A DNA stretch of 64,000 bases from Marinimicrobium sp038419845 (GCF_038419845.1 NZ_JBCAQT010000005.1:124001-188000), one strand, 5' to 3'; shown: positions 31,098-40,982, counted from the first letter of the stretch. Notes: generated by a model not told the origin, from the letters alone. Translations and numbers: made by a program.

Positions 31098-33935
31098 TTA
31101 GAAGTCCAGACGGACACCCGCTTCCACGGTGGGTCCATACTCTTCGTACTGTGAATTGAACTCCGAACTGCCCCAGTAGGCGTACAGCGGCTCATCGTTG
31201 ATGTTCACCAGGTTCAGGTGGACCTGAACCATGTCGTTGAAACGGTATTTGCTGGAGACATCGATCTGCAGGTGGTTGTCCTGATAGCGGTCGAACGCCG
31301 GATCGGAGGCATCGTCCGTCTCCTCAAAGAACTCACTGCGATAAGCGGCCGCGACCCGAACATTGAAACCGTGCTTTTCGTAACCCAGGGCCACATTGAA
31401 AATGTGGTCGGACTGGCCGGGCAGAGGGATGCCGCCGTCGCGCTCGGGCACGTCCGCCTCACTGTCGGTGAAGGTGTAGTTGGCATCCAGCAGCAGGCCG
31501 TCCCAGGGACCAGGCAGGAAGTCGAACTGACGGATGAAGGCCAGCTCAATGCCGTACAGCTCAGCGTCGCCACCGTTGATGGTCTGAGACACCTCGTCGA
31601 AGTCTTCATAGGGTGGCTCGCCGGCGACGTTCGCGCCAAGGAAGTACTCGCTGATGTCCTTGTAAAAGAAGCCGGCCGAGACTGTGCTCACGCCAGTGGG
31701 GTAGTACTCCCAGCGCAGATCAAAGTTGGTCGATTCCAGCGGATCCAGATCCGGATTGCCGCGCTCCATTACCCGCTCGATGTCATCGCCAGAGCCTTCA
31801 ATTTCGATGATCTGCCAGGGGCCGGCCGCTTCAAAGCCGGGACGGGCGATGGTGTTGGTCACCGCTGCGCGCAACGCCATGTTCTCCTGCAGCGCATAGT
31901 TCAGGTGCAGGCTGGGCAGTACGTTGGTGTAGCTCTTGCTGCCGAAGAAATCGGACAGCTGGGGTTCGCCGTCGTTGACGTTTTCATCGACACTGACCTG
32001 GTTGCCTTCCGCGGTGTACTCGGTGTCTTCTACCCGCACACCGCCGATCACGGTGAGGCGCTCCAGTTCGACATTAGCCATCAGATAGGCCGCGTTGATG
32101 TCTTCTTCCAGGAAATAGTCTTCGCCGTTGCTGTCGATCAGGCTGTCTGCTTCATTAAGCTCGAAGTTGTCGCGGTTACCATAAAAGAAGGAGCGATACT
32201 CATCGCGATCCACGGCCGGGCCAAAGTCGCCACGGGGCGGATAGTCAGCCGGGGATTTCCGGTCGAAGTCGGCAATGGTGTAGGTGTCGCCAAAGCCTTC
32301 GTAGATGCTGATGTCGATGTTGTTTTCTTTCTCGCGCTGGCGGGTCTTGGCCCCGAATTTGATGAAACCGGGGGCATCGCCAAACATCATGTCGTACTGA
32401 GCATTAAATGTCAGTGCCAGTTCGCGCTCTTCGTTGAAAACCGATTCGCCTTCGGCCGACTCCAGAACAAAGTCGCTGGCGTTGCTGCCCTGGTCACCGA
32501 TGACGTAGAGGATGGGTTGCTCGGCATCGCCGGACTTGTCGTAGCCCATGCTGACGTCTTCGGCCAGGCTTTCGCCGGTAATTTCCAGGTCGCCCGCTTC
32601 ACCGGCGGTGGCATAACCAATATCGTAGTCGAAGGTCCAGTTGTTGACTTCGTTTTTACCACCGAGGCTGTAGCTGTTGATCTCGACAATCTTGTTGCTG
32701 TCCGAGTGGGCTTTTTCGTATTCGGCGCCGGAGAACTCACCGCTGTCGGCCGTCAGTGAGTCGATATCACCGTCCTCGAAGATGAAGATGTTCTCGGCTT
32801 TTACCTCGGCGTCATCAAATTCGCTGTACAGAGTCCGCAGGTAGTACTCAGAGGTTTCGCTCGGGCGATAGTCAAAATTCAGGGCTACACTGGTGCGTTT
32901 TCGGGTCAGGACATAATCGCGCTGTTCGCCTTCGAGCAGGGCGTTGACCTCGCCACCTTCGGGTGTTTCGGTCATTTCCCAGGGGGCGCCCTCAATGCCG
33001 TCGGAGACGGTATCGCGGTCAAACTGGCTGACGGCAAAGGCGATACCCAGGTTGTCTTCGCCGCCACCGATGCTGAACAGGTCGGTGTAAGAGGCGGAGA
33101 TGTCCGGGCTGATCTCTTCGTTGGTGGTGTTGTAGCTACCGCCCAGGGTGACACTGCCGCTGCGGCCACCCAGATCGAATGCGGTCAGACTTTTGACTTC
33201 GATGTTGCCGCCGACGGCGTCGCCGTCCATATCCGGTGTAATCGCCTTGGTAATTTCAACGGACTCTACCAGGTCTGAGGAAATGGCATCCAGGTTGACC
33301 GCACGTGAGTCGGCTTCGGGTCCCGGAATGCGCATGCCATTAATGGTGGTGGAGTTGAAGTTGGGGTTGATGCCGCGAATGACCACAAAGCGGCCTTCGC
33401 CCTGATCGCGCTGTACCGAGATCCCGGGCGCCCGCTGCAGGGCTTCGGCCACGTTCTGGTCGGGAAAGTTACCCACCGAATCGGAAGACAGAACGTCCAT
33501 GACGGACGGTGCCCGGCGGCGCCGGTTGATAGCGGCGGCCTGGCCGGCGGCCTGGCTGTCAATCAGCAGTCCCTTGAGCTGATTGGCGTTGTTCTGCTCG
33601 CTGCCGCCGCCGATACGGATGCTGACACGAGCGGTTTCTCCGGCGACTACGGTCACGGGAACCCGTTCCGGCATGGCGCCACCGTACTCTGACACCAGCT
33701 CGTACTCACCCTCCGGTACATTGTTGAAGCGAAAGCTGCCGTCGCGGCCGGTCACTTCGCGCATGCGCTCGCCTTCGATGCGTACTTCCGCATCCGGAAA
33801 CGAGTAGTCGCCGGTAGCGTCAGTGACTTCACCGCGGATCACCCCGGTACCCTGAGCCTGAATCGTTGCGCATAGCGCAAGAATCCAGAGCCCGAGAGCG
33901 CCTGTGATCAGGCGTTTCAGATCGTGCTTTTTCAT
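31098..33935 (-). CDS. TonB-dependent receptor, carbohydrate-type
   Basis: Outer-membrane active transporter. Signal peptide (1-28), a carboxypeptidase-regulatory-like domain (GVIRGEVTDATGDYSFPDA, about 30-110), plug (SVMDVLSSDSVGNFPDQNVA, about 145-255, with VVIRGINPN) and a 22-strand type barrel ending in Phe (AGVRLDF). The plug and barrel resemble the TonB-Xanth-Caul group that imports oligosaccharides. Length 945 residues. GGGGGT before the ATG. It stands divergent from a PhoX-like gene and a complete exbB/exbD/tonB set, which likely energise it. The substrate is not readable. Confidence 0.93.
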   Translation of the reverse strand: MKKHDLKRLITGALGLWILALCATIQAQGTGVIRGEVTDATGDYSFPDAEVRIEGERMREVTGRDGSFRFNNVPEGEYELVSEYGGAMPERVPVTVVAGETARVSIRIGGGSEQNNANQLKGLLIDSQAAGQAAAINRRRRAPSVMDVLSSDSVGNFPDQNVAEALQRAPGISVQRDQGEGRFVVIRGINPNFNSTTINGMRIPGPEADSRAVNLDAISSDLVESVEITKAITPDMDGDAVGGNIEVKSLTAFDLGGRSGSVTLGGSYNTTNEEISPDISASYTDLFSIGGGEDNLGIAFAVSQFDRDTVSDGIEGAPWEMTETPEGGEVNALLEGEQRDYVLTRKRTSVALNFDYRPSETSEYYLRTLYSEFDDAEVKAENIFIFEDGDIDSLTADSGEFSGAEYEKAHSDSNKIVEINSYSLGGKNEVNNWTFDYDIGYATAGEAGDLEITGESLAEDVSMGYDKSGDAEQPILYVIGDQGSNASDFVLESAEGESVFNEERELALTFNAQYDMMFGDAPGFIKFGAKTRQREKENNIDISIYEGFGDTYTIADFDRKSPADYPPRGDFGPAVDRDEYRSFFYGNRDNFELNEADSLIDSNGEDYFLEEDINAAYLMANVELERLTVIGGVRVEDTEYTAEGNQVSVDENVNDGEPQLSDFFGSKSYTNVLPSLHLNYALQENMALRAAVTNTIARPGFEAAGPWQIIEIEGSGDDIERVMERGNPDLDPLESTNFDLRWEYYPTGVSTVSAGFFYKDISEYFLGANVAGEPPYEDFDEVSQTINGGDAELYGIELAFIRQFDFLPGPWDGLLLDANYTFTDSEADVPERDGGIPLPGQSDHIFNVALGYEKHGFNVRVAAAYRSEFFEETDDASDPAFDRYQDNHLQIDVSSKYRFNDMVQVHLNLVNINDEPLYAYWGSSEFNSQYEEYGPTVEAGVRLDF

Positions 33936-34269
33936 GGTGTTACCCCCAATAAATTATCAAATACAAAAATACGACCGGGCGGCGTCCTGGCCCCCCGGGC
34001 GTGAGTTTTGTCTTCTTCGTTGAGCGGGTCACGCTAGCGGGTCGACATGACATTCAAAGGTCAGAAATGTGAACAGCGGGTGAAGCTTTGATGACGGGAC
34101 AGCTTGTTTTTTTTATTTCACATGCCTGTCACCGAGGGGTCATAAACGGATGGCATACTTCGTCACCATAAACTTTGATCGCAACGGGACGCCGGCACAT
34201 TCAGGGATTGTTTGTGTCTCGGCGTCCTTTTGTATTGAAAGCTATTCATCCATTCGGGCGAGATGTCTT
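33936..34269. other. 334-base divergent promoter region
   Basis: Lies between the TonB receptor and the PhoX-like gene. AT-rich close to the receptor start (minus-strand TGATAAT near 33951-33957 could be its -10 box). A frame extending the PhoX-like protein upstream to 34150 exists, but the Tat signal argues for 34270. No other gene is seen. Confidence 0.6.
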
Positions 34270-35580
34270 ATGAAAAAGTCCTCCAACACACAAGCCGTCA
34301 ATCACCAGCGCCGCCGGTTGCTGCAGAGAAGTCTGGTCGCCTCGGGCGTGCTCGCTGTTGGCCCCGGCCTCTGGGGCTGCAGCACCCAGGGCTCTCCCCG
34401 TTCAGCCAAACCGCTGGCGCTGAAAAAGAAAGTCAGCAACATTCCCAATCTGGCGGGCACTCTGCATGAGGTGACGGTCGACAACGATCCCGAAACCAGA
34501 ATGATGGTGCCGCGCGGCTTTTCCGTACGTGAGGTCGCCCGCACCGGTCAGCGGCCGAGCACCGCGTCGAACTATGTGTGGCATGCGCTCCCCGACGGCG
34601 GCGCTACTTTCCCGATGGAAGACGGCGGCTGGGTCTATGTCTCCAATGCAGAAGTCGGTGCCTGGCGACAGGGCGGCGTGGGAGCGTTGCGCTTCAACGC
34701 CCGGGGTGACGTGGTCGACAGCTACGCCATCTGTACCGGTACCACCAACAACTGCGCCGGCGGCCCCACGCCCTGGGGTACCTGGCTCACCTGTGAAGAA
34801 ATTGATGAGGGGCTGGTGTACGAGTGCGACCCCACGGGGCGCGAGCTGGCCGTGCCCGCGCCCCTTCTGGGCGTCTTTAAGCACGAGGCGGCAGCGGTGG
34901 ATCCGGTGCACCGGCACATCTACCTGACTGAAGACACCGAAGACGGCAACTTCTACCGGTTCGTGCCCGAGCATTACCCGGAGGGCGGCCGTGCGGATCT
35001 GAGCAAGGGTCGACTGGAAGTGGCTGTGGTGACCGGTGACGACCCGCTACAAACCCGTGCGGTGCAGTGGAAAACCGTTCCCAACCCGGTGCCGCGCCTG
35101 GGCGGCGAAGATCCCGAGCGGCGCGAAGCGCCGACCCGCAAACAAATACCCGAGGCCGAGATTTTTGATGGCGGTGAGGGCTGCTGGTACCACGAGGGCA
35201 TGGTGTACTTCACCACCAAGGGCGACAACCGGGTCTGGGCCCTGGACACCAACGCCAACACCCTGGATCTGATCTACGACAAGCAGTCCGAACAGGCCTT
35301 CAACCCCGGTATTGACGATGTCGACAACCTGACAGTCTCCTCCGGTGGCGATGTGCTGGTGGCCGAAGACGGCAGTGAGATGCGTCTGGTGGTCGTGGGC
35401 GTCGACATCAAACCGTTTGAACTGGTCAATGTGATCGGTCAACGGGATTCGGAAATTGCGGGCCCGGCCTTCAGTCCCGATGGCGAGCGTCTGTACTTCA
35501 GCTCCCAGAAAGGCTACACCGGCGATCACACCGACGGCCGGATTTATGAAATGCGCGGTCCGTTCTTCGTAGACGCTTGA
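34270..35580 (+). CDS. PhoX/DUF839 family Tat-exported protein
   Basis: A 436-residue protein with a twin-arginine signal (RRRLLQRSLVASGVL at 14-28) ending in LWGC, so it is probably a Tat lipoprotein with Cys37. The PhoX signature NCAGGPTPWGTWLTCEE is present, followed by propeller strands. PhoX proteins are Ca/Fe alkaline phosphatases, normally near 650 residues, so this short member may have a different substrate. Start 34270 puts the RR motif at the normal place; the frame from 34150 is disregarded. It begins the exbB-tonB operon. Confidence 0.85.
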   Translation: MKKSSNTQAVNHQRRRLLQRSLVASGVLAVGPGLWGCSTQGSPRSAKPLALKKKVSNIPNLAGTLHEVTVDNDPETRMMVPRGFSVREVARTGQRPSTASNYVWHALPDGGATFPMEDGGWVYVSNAEVGAWRQGGVGALRFNARGDVVDSYAICTGTTNNCAGGPTPWGTWLTCEEIDEGLVYECDPTGRELAVPAPLLGVFKHEAAAVDPVHRHIYLTEDTEDGNFYRFVPEHYPEGGRADLSKGRLEVAVVTGDDPLQTRAVQWKTVPNPVPRLGGEDPERREAPTRKQIPEAEIFDGGEGCWYHEGMVYFTTKGDNRVWALDTNANTLDLIYDKQSEQAFNPGIDDVDNLTVSSGGDVLVAEDGSEMRLVVVGVDIKPFELVNVIGQRDSEIAGPAFSPDGERLYFSSQKGYTGDHTDGRIYEMRGPFFVDA

Positions 35581-35636
35581 TCGGACTGTGACGGTGGGGG
35601 CGGATGGCCCCGATCAAATACACAAGTGAGGTTTGT

Positions 35637-36359
35637 ATGAGTGGTTTCAACATCAGTTCCCTGATGCAGTTGCTCGAATTGGGCGGGGCGGTCGTGGCCA
35701 TCTTGCTGGTGATGTCCGTGTACGGTCTGGCGATTACCCTGCTGAAACTCTGGCAGTTTCGCTCAATCCGCATGGGCGATCGTCGCTTCGTTGAGCCGGC
35801 AATTGACGCCTGGCGCCAGGGCGATACGGCGCGCGCCGCCAAGACATTGGCCGGCAACCCCAATCCCATTGCCCAGGCGATGAACCTGGTGGTCAAAGGC
35901 AGTGAGGCGGGTATTCCGGAAGAGAGTCTGCGTGAGGAAGTGGCCCGTACCGCCGCGCGGGATATCAACGTGCTCCGTCGGCACTTCCGCCCCCTGGAGG
36001 TGATTGGCAACATCGCACCGCTACTGGGTTTGCTGGGTACGGTGATCGGCATGATTGCCGCCTTTAACCAACTGGAAGCCGCTGGCAGCCAGGTCGATCC
36101 CTCGGTGCTCTCTGGTGGTATCTGGGAAGCCCTGTTGACCACCGCGGTGGGCCTGGTGGTGGCCATTCCCGCCGTGGCCATTCTCAACTTTCTCGAGCGC
36201 AGCGTCGAGCGGTTGCATGAGGACATGCAGGATGCTCTGAGTCGTGTGTTCACCAGCCGCGCGTTCAACTGCATGGTCAGTCAACCGCGGGCCAAAGAGC
36301 CGGGCGAAGTGCGCCAGCCAGCGGCTGACGTCAAAGGAGCGCTCGCCGGTGCACATTGA
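35637..36359 (+). CDS. exbB: ExbB/TolQ-type proton channel subunit
   Basis: MotA/TolQ/ExbB-family inner-membrane protein of 240 residues, with the first membrane helix near 12-32 and two more at about 120-145 and 160-182 (LGLLGTVIGMIAAFNQLE; LTTAVGLVVAIPAVAILNF). It supplies proton flow to TonB. GAGG is upstream of ATG 35637. The stop overlaps the next gene by 11 bases. Confidence 0.93.
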   Translation: MSGFNISSLMQLLELGGAVVAILLVMSVYGLAITLLKLWQFRSIRMGDRRFVEPAIDAWRQGDTARAAKTLAGNPNPIAQAMNLVVKGSEAGIPEESLREEVARTAARDINVLRRHFRPLEVIGNIAPLLGLLGTVIGMIAAFNQLEAAGSQVDPSVLSGGIWEALLTTAVGLVVAIPAVAILNFLERSVERLHEDMQDALSRVFTSRAFNCMVSQPRAKEPGEVRQPAADVKGALAGAH

Positions 36360-36747
36360 CGTTGCTCCCCGCCGCAAGCGCAGTGTCAGCCTGACACCGC
36401 TGATCGATGTGGTCTTCAATCTGCTGCTGTTTTTCATGCTCGCTTCCAGTCTGGCCAAGTGGAGCGGACTGGAGCTGGCCACCGGCAGTGAGGCGGCCAG
36501 TGCCAACGACATCCCGGCGGCGGATGTGTATCTGTTGGGTGCCGGTGAACTTCGCTACGAGAGTGAGCGCTATCCGTTGGCCGATCTGGCCGAGCGGCTG
36601 AGCACCGATCTGGAGCAGGAGCGTATTTCCTCCGTGATACTGCGCGCGGAAGACGGCGTTCGCCTGCACGAGCTGATCGACAGCTTCGATCAGCTCAGTC
36701 ATGCGGGGATCGAAGCACTGGCGTTGGGTGAAACCCGGGATGAATGA
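36349..36747 (+). CDS. exbD: ExbD/TolR-family protein, copy 1
   Basis: A 132-residue protein with one membrane helix after the conserved SLTPLIDVVFNLLLFFML, which holds the proton-path Asp, then a periplasmic domain. GTG 36349 has GGAG nine bases upstream and overlaps the exbB end, consistent with coupling. The periplasmic part differs strongly from that of the second copy. Confidence 0.92.
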   Translation: MHIDVAPRRKRSVSLTPLIDVVFNLLLFFMLASSLAKWSGLELATGSEAASANDIPAADVYLLGAGELRYESERYPLADLAERLSTDLEQERISSVILRAEDGVRLHELIDSFDQLSHAGIEALALGETRDE

Positions 36748-36777
36748 CATAAACCTCTCACTCTCAAGATGTGCGCC

Positions 36778-37194
36778 ATGTTAAAGAATGTTGATTTTTC
36801 CCTGCCGCCTCTTCCGCGGCGCGCCAGCAATGCGGAAGAAAATGTGCTGCCGCTGATCAATGTGGTGTTTCTGCTGTTGATCTTTTTTATGGTGAGTGGC
36901 TCCCTGATTCAGGAACCGCCTTTCCAGCTCACGCCGCCCACGACGCACCATGCGGACGCGCAGGATGCCAAGCCCGAATACCTTGCGATCGGGGCTGATG
37001 GTCGGCTCGCATGGACGGGAGAGGCGATCGATACCGATCAACTGGCCGGGCGACTCAAGCAGCGGCCCGAGCCAGAAGCGCCTTTGCAGGTAAGAGCCGA
37101 CCGCCGTCTCGATGCCAGAGAGCTGACGCAGCTATTGGCCGAGCTCCGCGCCGGCGGCGTCGCCCAGATTCAACTGTTGACTGAAAACCAATGA
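36778..37194 (+). CDS. exbD: ExbD/TolR-family protein, copy 2 (Asp replaced by Asn)
   Basis: A 138-residue ExbD-like protein. The membrane motif reads VLPLINVVFLLLIFFM: the channel Asp seen in copy 1 (PLIDVVF) is replaced by Asn, which would alter proton coupling. An alternative start nine bases upstream (36769) exists and neither has a clear ribosome binding site. It overlaps tonB by four bases. Two ExbD subunits in one operon suggest a heteromeric channel. Confidence 0.9.
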   Translation: MLKNVDFSLPPLPRRASNAEENVLPLINVVFLLLIFFMVSGSLIQEPPFQLTPPTTHHADAQDAKPEYLAIGADGRLAWTGEAIDTDQLAGRLKQRPEPEAPLQVRADRRLDARELTQLLAELRAGGVAQIQLLTENQ

Positions 37195-37925
37195 TTCGAG
37201 AACCCCGACCCGCGCACTGGTTACTGGCCTTCACACTCGCCGCCGCCGTGCACACAGTGGCCATGGTGCGCACCCAGTCCGATGAAGAAGTGGTCCACCG
37301 GGCGGAAGATCCCGGTGCCCAGTCCATCACCATCGCCCTGGCGCCGCCCCCGAAAGCGGCCGAGCCCGAACCCGAGCCCGAACCGGAGCCTGAGCCCACG
37401 CCCGAGCCGGAGCCCGAACCTCTGGAGTCGGAAGTGAAAACGCCTGAGCCCGAAGAGGAGGAGCCGGAGCCCGAACCTGAGTCTGAACCCGAACCTGAAC
37501 CCGAGCCTGAGCCGGAACCACAACCGGAACCGGCGGAAACTGAAACCCGGGCCGAAGTGGCAGAACAGAGCAGCGACCGGGATGCGAAACAGACCGCCGA
37601 CCGCGAGCAGGCGGGGGCGACCGGCGGCATTCAGGATGCACCGCCGGATTACCGCACCGAGGTCAGCGCCTGGCTGGAGCGACACAAGGAGTACCCCATG
37701 AGCGCCCGGCGCAAAGCCGAACAGGGCATGGCCATGGTGTCCTTTACCTTCGACCGGGACGGCAACATCCTGGACTACAAACTGATGCGTCCCACCGGCC
37801 ACGACAGCCTGGATCGGGCCGTGGAAGAAATGCTGGAAAGAGCCGACCCGCTACCCAAAATGCCCGAGGACCTCGCCCAGAGTCGCATGACCTGGACGCT
37901 GCCGGTGTACTTCCGACTGAATTGA
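37191..37925 (+). CDS. tonB: TonB-like energy transducer
   Basis: A 244-residue protein with an N-terminal membrane anchor (about 8-25), a long Glu-Pro repeat spanning the periplasm (about 58-125, the usual TonB spacer being Pro-rich with Lys/Glu), and a C-terminal TonB domain (WLERHKEYPMSARRKAEQG, VSFTFDRDGNILDYKLMR). It would contact the TonB box of the nearby receptor. It is fourth in an operon after exbB and two exbD genes. Confidence 0.93.
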   Translation: MIREPRPAHWLLAFTLAAAVHTVAMVRTQSDEEVVHRAEDPGAQSITIALAPPPKAAEPEPEPEPEPEPTPEPEPEPLESEVKTPEPEEEEPEPEPESEPEPEPEPEPEPQPEPAETETRAEVAEQSSDRDAKQTADREQAGATGGIQDAPPDYRTEVSAWLERHKEYPMSARRKAEQGMAMVSFTFDRDGNILDYKLMRPTGHDSLDRAVEEMLERADPLPKMPEDLAQSRMTWTLPVYFRLN

Positions 37926-37974
37926 TCCCCAGACCCAATACGGAAACAAACGAATCCACTTCACAAGGTGAACC

Positions 37975-40311
37975 ATGACGCTTGCACAGATGACTGACGC
38001 TTTTGCCCGTCCACACCGCGCTCCCCGAAAGCTACTGACCGGTATGCTCAGCGCACTCCTGTTGATCGGCTGCAGCGAATCCGATCCGGACCAGGGGCAG
38101 AAAGCCGCCAGCGCCGATGTGGATCGGCAGACGGCCTTCCGGGTGCGCTCGGATTTCGAGGCGCCTCTGAATGACGATGCCGGCTGGGCAAGCGACACCA
38201 ACGAGTCGGCGACGGTTCTGGCTGACGAACCCTTCCGGATTAGGTTTGAAGTGGAAGCCGCTCAAGTGGAAGGCAACCAGGCGCAAGACACCGGCCGCCG
38301 CTACCAACTTGAAGTGCGCAGGAACAACGGTATCTGGGAACCCCTGGGCGCAGAGAACTTTCCGCAACCGGCAAAAGAGCATGAGCTCAATTTCGAAACC
38401 CGCCCCGACGGATCGATGGACGAATTCTGGCAGGTCGTCAGTGGTGATCTCTCTTCGATCACCTGGCAGAAAGCCGGTGGCGGCCATCTTCAACTTCAGG
38501 CCCGGGGTGAACCTCTGCTGGCGCTGGGTCGCTACGAAACCCACTGGCAGCCATTGGAATTCGCGGTTGATCTGCGTCTGCCGGAATCGGACACCAGTGC
38601 CGGCGTAGTGTTTGGCTACGAGAATGCCGAAAATTATCTGCGCGTGGACCTTCAGGTAGGCGAGGCCGTGCAGATCGTTCGCGTCAGTGATGGTCGCGAA
38701 TCGATCGTCGTTACCCACCCGTTTGATGTAAAGCAGGGTCAGTGGTTCGAGCTGAAACTGATCATGGAAGGACAGGAGCTGATCGTAGAATACGATGATG
38801 AGGCGTTGGTACTGACCGAAGATCTCAAACAGCTGATTCCCGCCTCCGTGGTCGGGCTTCACGTGCCCAAGGGCCACCAGCTCGACGTACAAGCACTGGT
38901 GGAGGAGGGCACACCTCGCTCTCCGCGTACCAGCATCATGGCCAGCGCCTCCTTTGAGCATGGCGCCCCAACGGAAGATCTGTTGGCTCTATCCGAACAA
39001 CCTTTCACCGGCGGAGCCGGAATCAGTTTCGTGGATACAACGCCGGCGTGGTCCGCCGACCGCGGTCACAGCGAGTGGGAGTTTCCCGTCGTGATTCGCC
39101 GCTTTTCGGATGAAGCCGCGCTCAACGAAGCCGGTGACCATTTTGAGTACCGGCTGGTGGATGAGGGCGGCACGCCTCTGGCCTCCGATGCCCCGGCGTC
39201 CGTGACGCTGGACGTGGCCGAAGGACACCTGGGAGGTGTTTTCGTGGAAACCCCCATGCGCGTCGGACCCTGGCAAGCCAGCAACGGTGATCTCTATTTC
39301 CTGATGGAGCCGGCCGAAACCTGGAACGCCCTGATGACCGTCAAGTCCCCGGACGGCGGCAAAAGCTGGGAAGAGGTGGACGGCGAGCATCGCCCCAAAA
39401 CCGGCGATCTGGAAGGCTTCGCCTCGGTACTGGTGGATGACAGGATTCATATGCTGCATCAGACTTCAAACGATGTCTGGTATCACGTGTTTCGCACCTC
39501 CGATCATCCAGGGCAACCCGATACCTGGGCCATTCAGGACGAGCGCCTGGCCTCTCCGGTAGAGCCGCCGACTCAGGTCGCGGACCTCGCCGTCCGTTCC
39601 GATGGCAGCATCGTAGCCGTTTACGGTGGCCCGGAGAAAATTCACACCCGGGTGCGTTCGCCCGAAGGCGAGTGGAGCGACGAGACGGTGGTCGACGCCG
39701 ATGTGGGTCCCAACCTGTCGGGCCCTACTCTGGTGAGAGGCAAAGACGATGTGGTTCACCTGGCCTACACGGGGGATGACGGCAGCGCTTGGTATCGTCG
39801 CCTTCTGCCCAACGGTGACATGACCGAGCGGGAAAAATTCGCGTCGAACCTGGCTACCGACAGCGTAGATATCGGTTCGATTCTGCCTCTGGTCTATCGG
39901 CCCGAAACGGACACAGTGAGTCTGATTTACCGCTCCGCCTCCGGCCGGCTGCTGGAACGTCGGGTGACAGCGGAGGGAGCCTGGTCCGACCCTGTCCAGG
40001 CGTCGGACCGCCCGGTCGCACAGAATGCGGTGGACTCCGACCAGACCGGAGCCGATGCCATTGCCTATGGCAACAGTATTCAGGTCCTGTTTATTGAGCA
40101 GGACACCGGCCGCCTGTTCCACGCGGCGCGCCAAGACGGGGGTGACTGGAGCGAAGCCCGACTGCTGGTGGCCGACGAACAGGTACAGTGGGTGCGCGGC
40201 GCGTTGATGAAGGAGAAGGACGGAGAAGCAGCCTACGGTTATGTCTACGACGGCGGCGCCGACGGTGGCTCGGGCATGAATCAGTACGGAGAAATTCCCC
40301 TGTCGAAGTGA
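37975..40311 (+). CDS. Lipoprotein with concanavalin-like and propeller domains
   Basis: A 778-residue predicted lipoprotein (LLLIGC, Cys33). A beta-sandwich domain at about 135-305 (FAVDLRLPESDTSAGVVFG, YLRVDLQVGEAVQIVRV) resembles the LamG/DUF1080 fold, and residues from about 400 to the end have sialidase/BNR-like repeats (SPDGGKSWEEVDGEH; RSPEGEWSDETVV). No family symbol recognised. AAGGTG precedes the ATG and it is 49 bases after tonB, so it probably belongs to the operon. A polysaccharide-binding or hydrolytic role is inference. Confidence 0.75.
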   Translation: MTLAQMTDAFARPHRAPRKLLTGMLSALLLIGCSESDPDQGQKAASADVDRQTAFRVRSDFEAPLNDDAGWASDTNESATVLADEPFRIRFEVEAAQVEGNQAQDTGRRYQLEVRRNNGIWEPLGAENFPQPAKEHELNFETRPDGSMDEFWQVVSGDLSSITWQKAGGGHLQLQARGEPLLALGRYETHWQPLEFAVDLRLPESDTSAGVVFGYENAENYLRVDLQVGEAVQIVRVSDGRESIVVTHPFDVKQGQWFELKLIMEGQELIVEYDDEALVLTEDLKQLIPASVVGLHVPKGHQLDVQALVEEGTPRSPRTSIMASASFEHGAPTEDLLALSEQPFTGGAGISFVDTTPAWSADRGHSEWEFPVVIRRFSDEAALNEAGDHFEYRLVDEGGTPLASDAPASVTLDVAEGHLGGVFVETPMRVGPWQASNGDLYFLMEPAETWNALMTVKSPDGGKSWEEVDGEHRPKTGDLEGFASVLVDDRIHMLHQTSNDVWYHVFRTSDHPGQPDTWAIQDERLASPVEPPTQVADLAVRSDGSIVAVYGGPEKIHTRVRSPEGEWSDETVVDADVGPNLSGPTLVRGKDDVVHLAYTGDDGSAWYRRLLPNGDMTEREKFASNLATDSVDIGSILPLVYRPETDTVSLIYRSASGRLLERRVTAEGAWSDPVQASDRPVAQNAVDSDQTGADAIAYGNSIQVLFIEQDTGRLFHAARQDGGDWSEARLLVADEQVQWVRGALMKEKDGEAAYGYVYDGGADGGSGMNQYGEIPLSK

Positions 40312-40325
40312 CCGCGACCGGAGCG

Positions 40326-40982
40326 TCAGTGGGCGTAACCGAATACCGAGATAAAGTGGAACATCGTTCCGGCCAGGACGAACAGGTGCCACACAAAGTG
40401 GGCAAACTTCACTCTCTTGTCCAGCACAAAAAACACCACGCCCAGGGAGTAGGCGGCGCCGCCGGCCGAGAGCCAGGCGATGCCGGCGCTGGGCACCTCC
40501 CGGGAGAGCGGGTGTAGCGCCACCAGCACCAGCCAGCCCATCAAAAGGTAAAGGCTGGTCGACACCGCTGGGTGACGCAGTTTTCTCAACGCCTTCAGCA
40601 AAATGCCCAGGGCCGCCAGCCCCCAGATGACCCCGAACAGGGTCCAGCCCCAGGTGCCGCTGAGCGCGCCCAGCGTAAAGGGGGTGTAAGTACCCGCTAT
40701 CAGCAGGTAGATGGCCGAGTGGTCAATGATTTTGCACACCCGTTTGGCCCGCCCCGGAGGAAGGGTGTGGTACACGGAGGAAGACAGGTACAGGGCGATC
40801 ATGGTGGCACAGAAAATACTCACACCCACCACAAAAGCGGGGTCGCCCAAGCGCACGGCGCGCTGGATCATGAACGGTGTGGCACCAACGGCCGCTATCA
40901 GACCGACGAGGTGGCTGACGGTGTTGGCCGTCTCCTCTCCCGTGGTCTGAATTCGATCCTTAAAAGTGGCATTTTCACCCAT
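40326..40982 (-). CDS. Hemolysin III / PAQR-family membrane protein
   Basis: A 218-residue protein with seven predicted membrane helices and the family's conserved residues: SSSVYHTLP, DHSAIYLLIAGTYTPF and the C-terminal HFVWHLFVLAGTMFHF with zinc-site His. Start 40982 (MGENATFKD) is taken, since CGGAG lies five bases upstream; a frame from 41027 lacks this. Its stop lies 14 bases from that of the convergent lipoprotein gene. Function of bacterial members is debated. Confidence 0.9.
   Translation of the reverse strand: MGENATFKDRIQTTGEETANTVSHLVGLIAAVGATPFMIQRAVRLGDPAFVVGVSIFCATMIALYLSSSVYHTLPPGRAKRVCKIIDHSAIYLLIAGTYTPFTLGALSGTWGWTLFGVIWGLAALGILLKALRKLRHPAVSTSLYLLMGWLVLVALHPLSREVPSAGIAWLSAGGAAYSLGVVFFVLDKRVKFAHFVWHLFVLAGTMFHFISVFGYAH

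Noticed and set aside
37360..37540. Tandem repeat that could look like a CRISPR or satellite
   Set aside because: It is the coding sequence of the Glu-Pro spacer of TonB, in frame, with no spacers.
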